From assembly GCA_937127205.1 (NCBI GenBank), contig CAKZLS010000316.1, forward strand, positions 1 through 5,679: 5,679 nucleotides of DNA, read 5' to 3'. Under the pieces are notes generated by a model. That model ran no database searches. It saw only the letters and a list, made by a program, of their open reading frames with translations, and was not told the origin of the DNA. The first letter of the stretch is position 1. Each line of letters starts with the position of its first letter. Shown here in pieces: positions 5,198 through 5,679 of this stretch. This DNA is from an uncultured Rhodospirillales bacterium. Lineage in GTDB: Bacteria > Pseudomonadota > Alphaproteobacteria > Rhodospirillales > Defluviicoccaceae. Position numbers and translations under genes: made by a program.

Positions 5198-5679
5198 TCC
5201 TTGAGCGCGCCATCTCCATCGTCCTCGAAGGACACCAGCACCGCCCCGTCTTCCACCTGCTCGTCCACGTCATAATGAACGCGGGCGATGGTGCCGTCGG
5301 TGGGCGCGGTCACCGCGTGCTCCATCTTCATGGCCTCCAGCACCATCAGCGTGGCGCCGCGGCTGACAACGTCTCCGGCCTTGACCTTTATCACCGCCAC
5401 CTTGCCCGGCATGGGCGCCTTGAGGGAACCGCCGCTGGGTTCCTGCAATTCGGCGCGGGCGGCCGGATCGTCCAATTCCAGCCGGTGGCTCGTTCCGCCG
5501 CAGATGATGGTCAGCTCCATGGCGTGACGCACCACGGTGGCCTTTATCCGCACGCCGCCGAGGACGGCGATCAGGTCGCCGGCGGCGTCGATCTCGCCCG
5601 CCGCCTTCACCGGCTCGGTCTCGCCCGGAAGCTGGAGCAGGATACCGTCGGGGCGGTAATGGATCGTCACCTCGATGAT
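5191..5679 (-). CDS. mccA: Methylcrotonyl-CoA carboxylase alpha subunit, biotin-carrier end (partial)
   Basis: The frame is open to the right edge of the window, so this is the last 162 codons of a larger protein, not a small gene; the GTG at 5670 lies inside it. The fragment holds a beta-rich segment from the BT/linker region (about the first 75 residues) and a complete biotinyl-lipoyl domain starting at SLKAPMPGKVAVIKVKAGD. The biotin-accepting lysine is in EAMKMEH (codon at 5328-5326), and the domain closes with TDGTIARVHYDVDEQV and LVSF. The SL(T/K)APMPGKV...AMKMEH wording is that of methylcrotonyl-CoA carboxylase alpha, which carboxylates 3-methylcrotonyl-CoA in leucine breakdown. Another acyl-CoA carboxylase, such as a propionyl- or geranyl-CoA type, is possible but less likely given the HMG-CoA lyase gene downstream on the same strand. 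It ends with TAG at 5193-5191, overlapping the convergent cyclase gene. Confidence 0.8.
   Translation of the reverse strand: MIEVTIHYRPDGILLQLPGETEPVKAAGEIDAAGDLIAVLGGVRIKATVVRHAMELTIICGGTSHRLELDDPAARAELQEPSGGSLKAPMPGKVAVIKVKAGDVVSRGATLMVLEAMKMEHAVTAPTDGTIARVHYDVDEQVEDGAVLVSFEDDGDGALKDQ

Noticed and set aside
5191..5670. A stand-alone biotin carboxyl carrier gene starting at the GTG at 5670
   Set aside because: The frame continues open to the window edge with coherent sequence (IIEVTIHY), and the residues before the biotinyl domain fit the alpha-subunit linker, so it is the end of a longer protein.

Overview
The window comes from a high-GC alphaproteobacterium. The base composition, a DUF1489 gene (a family found mainly in Alphaproteobacteria) and a methylcrotonyl-CoA carboxylase/HMG-CoA lyase gene pair all point that way; I cannot name a genus. 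Seven protein genes and one intact signalling gene fill the window almost completely. No RNA gene, insertion sequence or CRISPR array is visible.

Layout, left to right. The 3' end of an OsmC-family gene (+) closes at 146 and is followed by a 140-base gap. A tightly packed minus-strand group then runs from about 2808 down to 287: a small DUF2892 inner-membrane protein, hydroxymethylglutaryl-CoA lyase, DUF1489, and a dihydrodipicolinate-synthase-family aldolase/lyase. Lyase and DUF1489 share an ATGA stop/start; DUF1489 and the aldolase abut as TAAATG, so these three are almost certainly one transcript with translational coupling. A Crp/Fnr-type regulator (-, 2888-3556) lies just upstream of DUF2892, with a perfect 15-bp inverted repeat overlapping the regulator's stop codon. 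A 201-bp divergent promoter region separates it from a plus-strand, membrane-anchored class III nucleotidyl cyclase with a TolB-N-like and TPR C-terminal half (3758-5197). The right edge holds the C-terminal, biotin-carrying end of an acyl-CoA carboxylase alpha subunit (-), best matched to methylcrotonyl-CoA carboxylase (mccA). It meets the cyclase tail to tail with a 7-bp overlap.

How they fit together. mccA and HMG-CoA lyase are consecutive functions of leucine/isovalerate degradation (3-methylcrotonyl-CoA to 3-methylglutaconyl-CoA, then hydration, then cleavage to acetoacetate and acetyl-CoA), and their genes are normally neighbours. Here they are split by a regulatory block of cyclase, Crp/Fnr regulator and DUF2892. 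The cyclase looks shorter at its C-terminus than its relatives, its last codons lie in a hairpin just beyond the mccA stop, and it uses codons such as ATA and AGA; together these suggest that the block, or at least the cyclase, arrived secondarily. The regulator does not keep the CRP residues that bind cAMP, so a direct cyclase-to-regulator cAMP circuit is not supported by sequence despite the adjacency.

The most interesting points are the interrupted leucine-catabolism cluster, the truncated cyclase with Asn at the usual adenine-selecting Lys position, the cysteine-bearing Crp/Fnr protein with a candidate operator next to DUF2892, and a DHDPS-family enzyme lacking the DapA substrate-carboxylate Arg.
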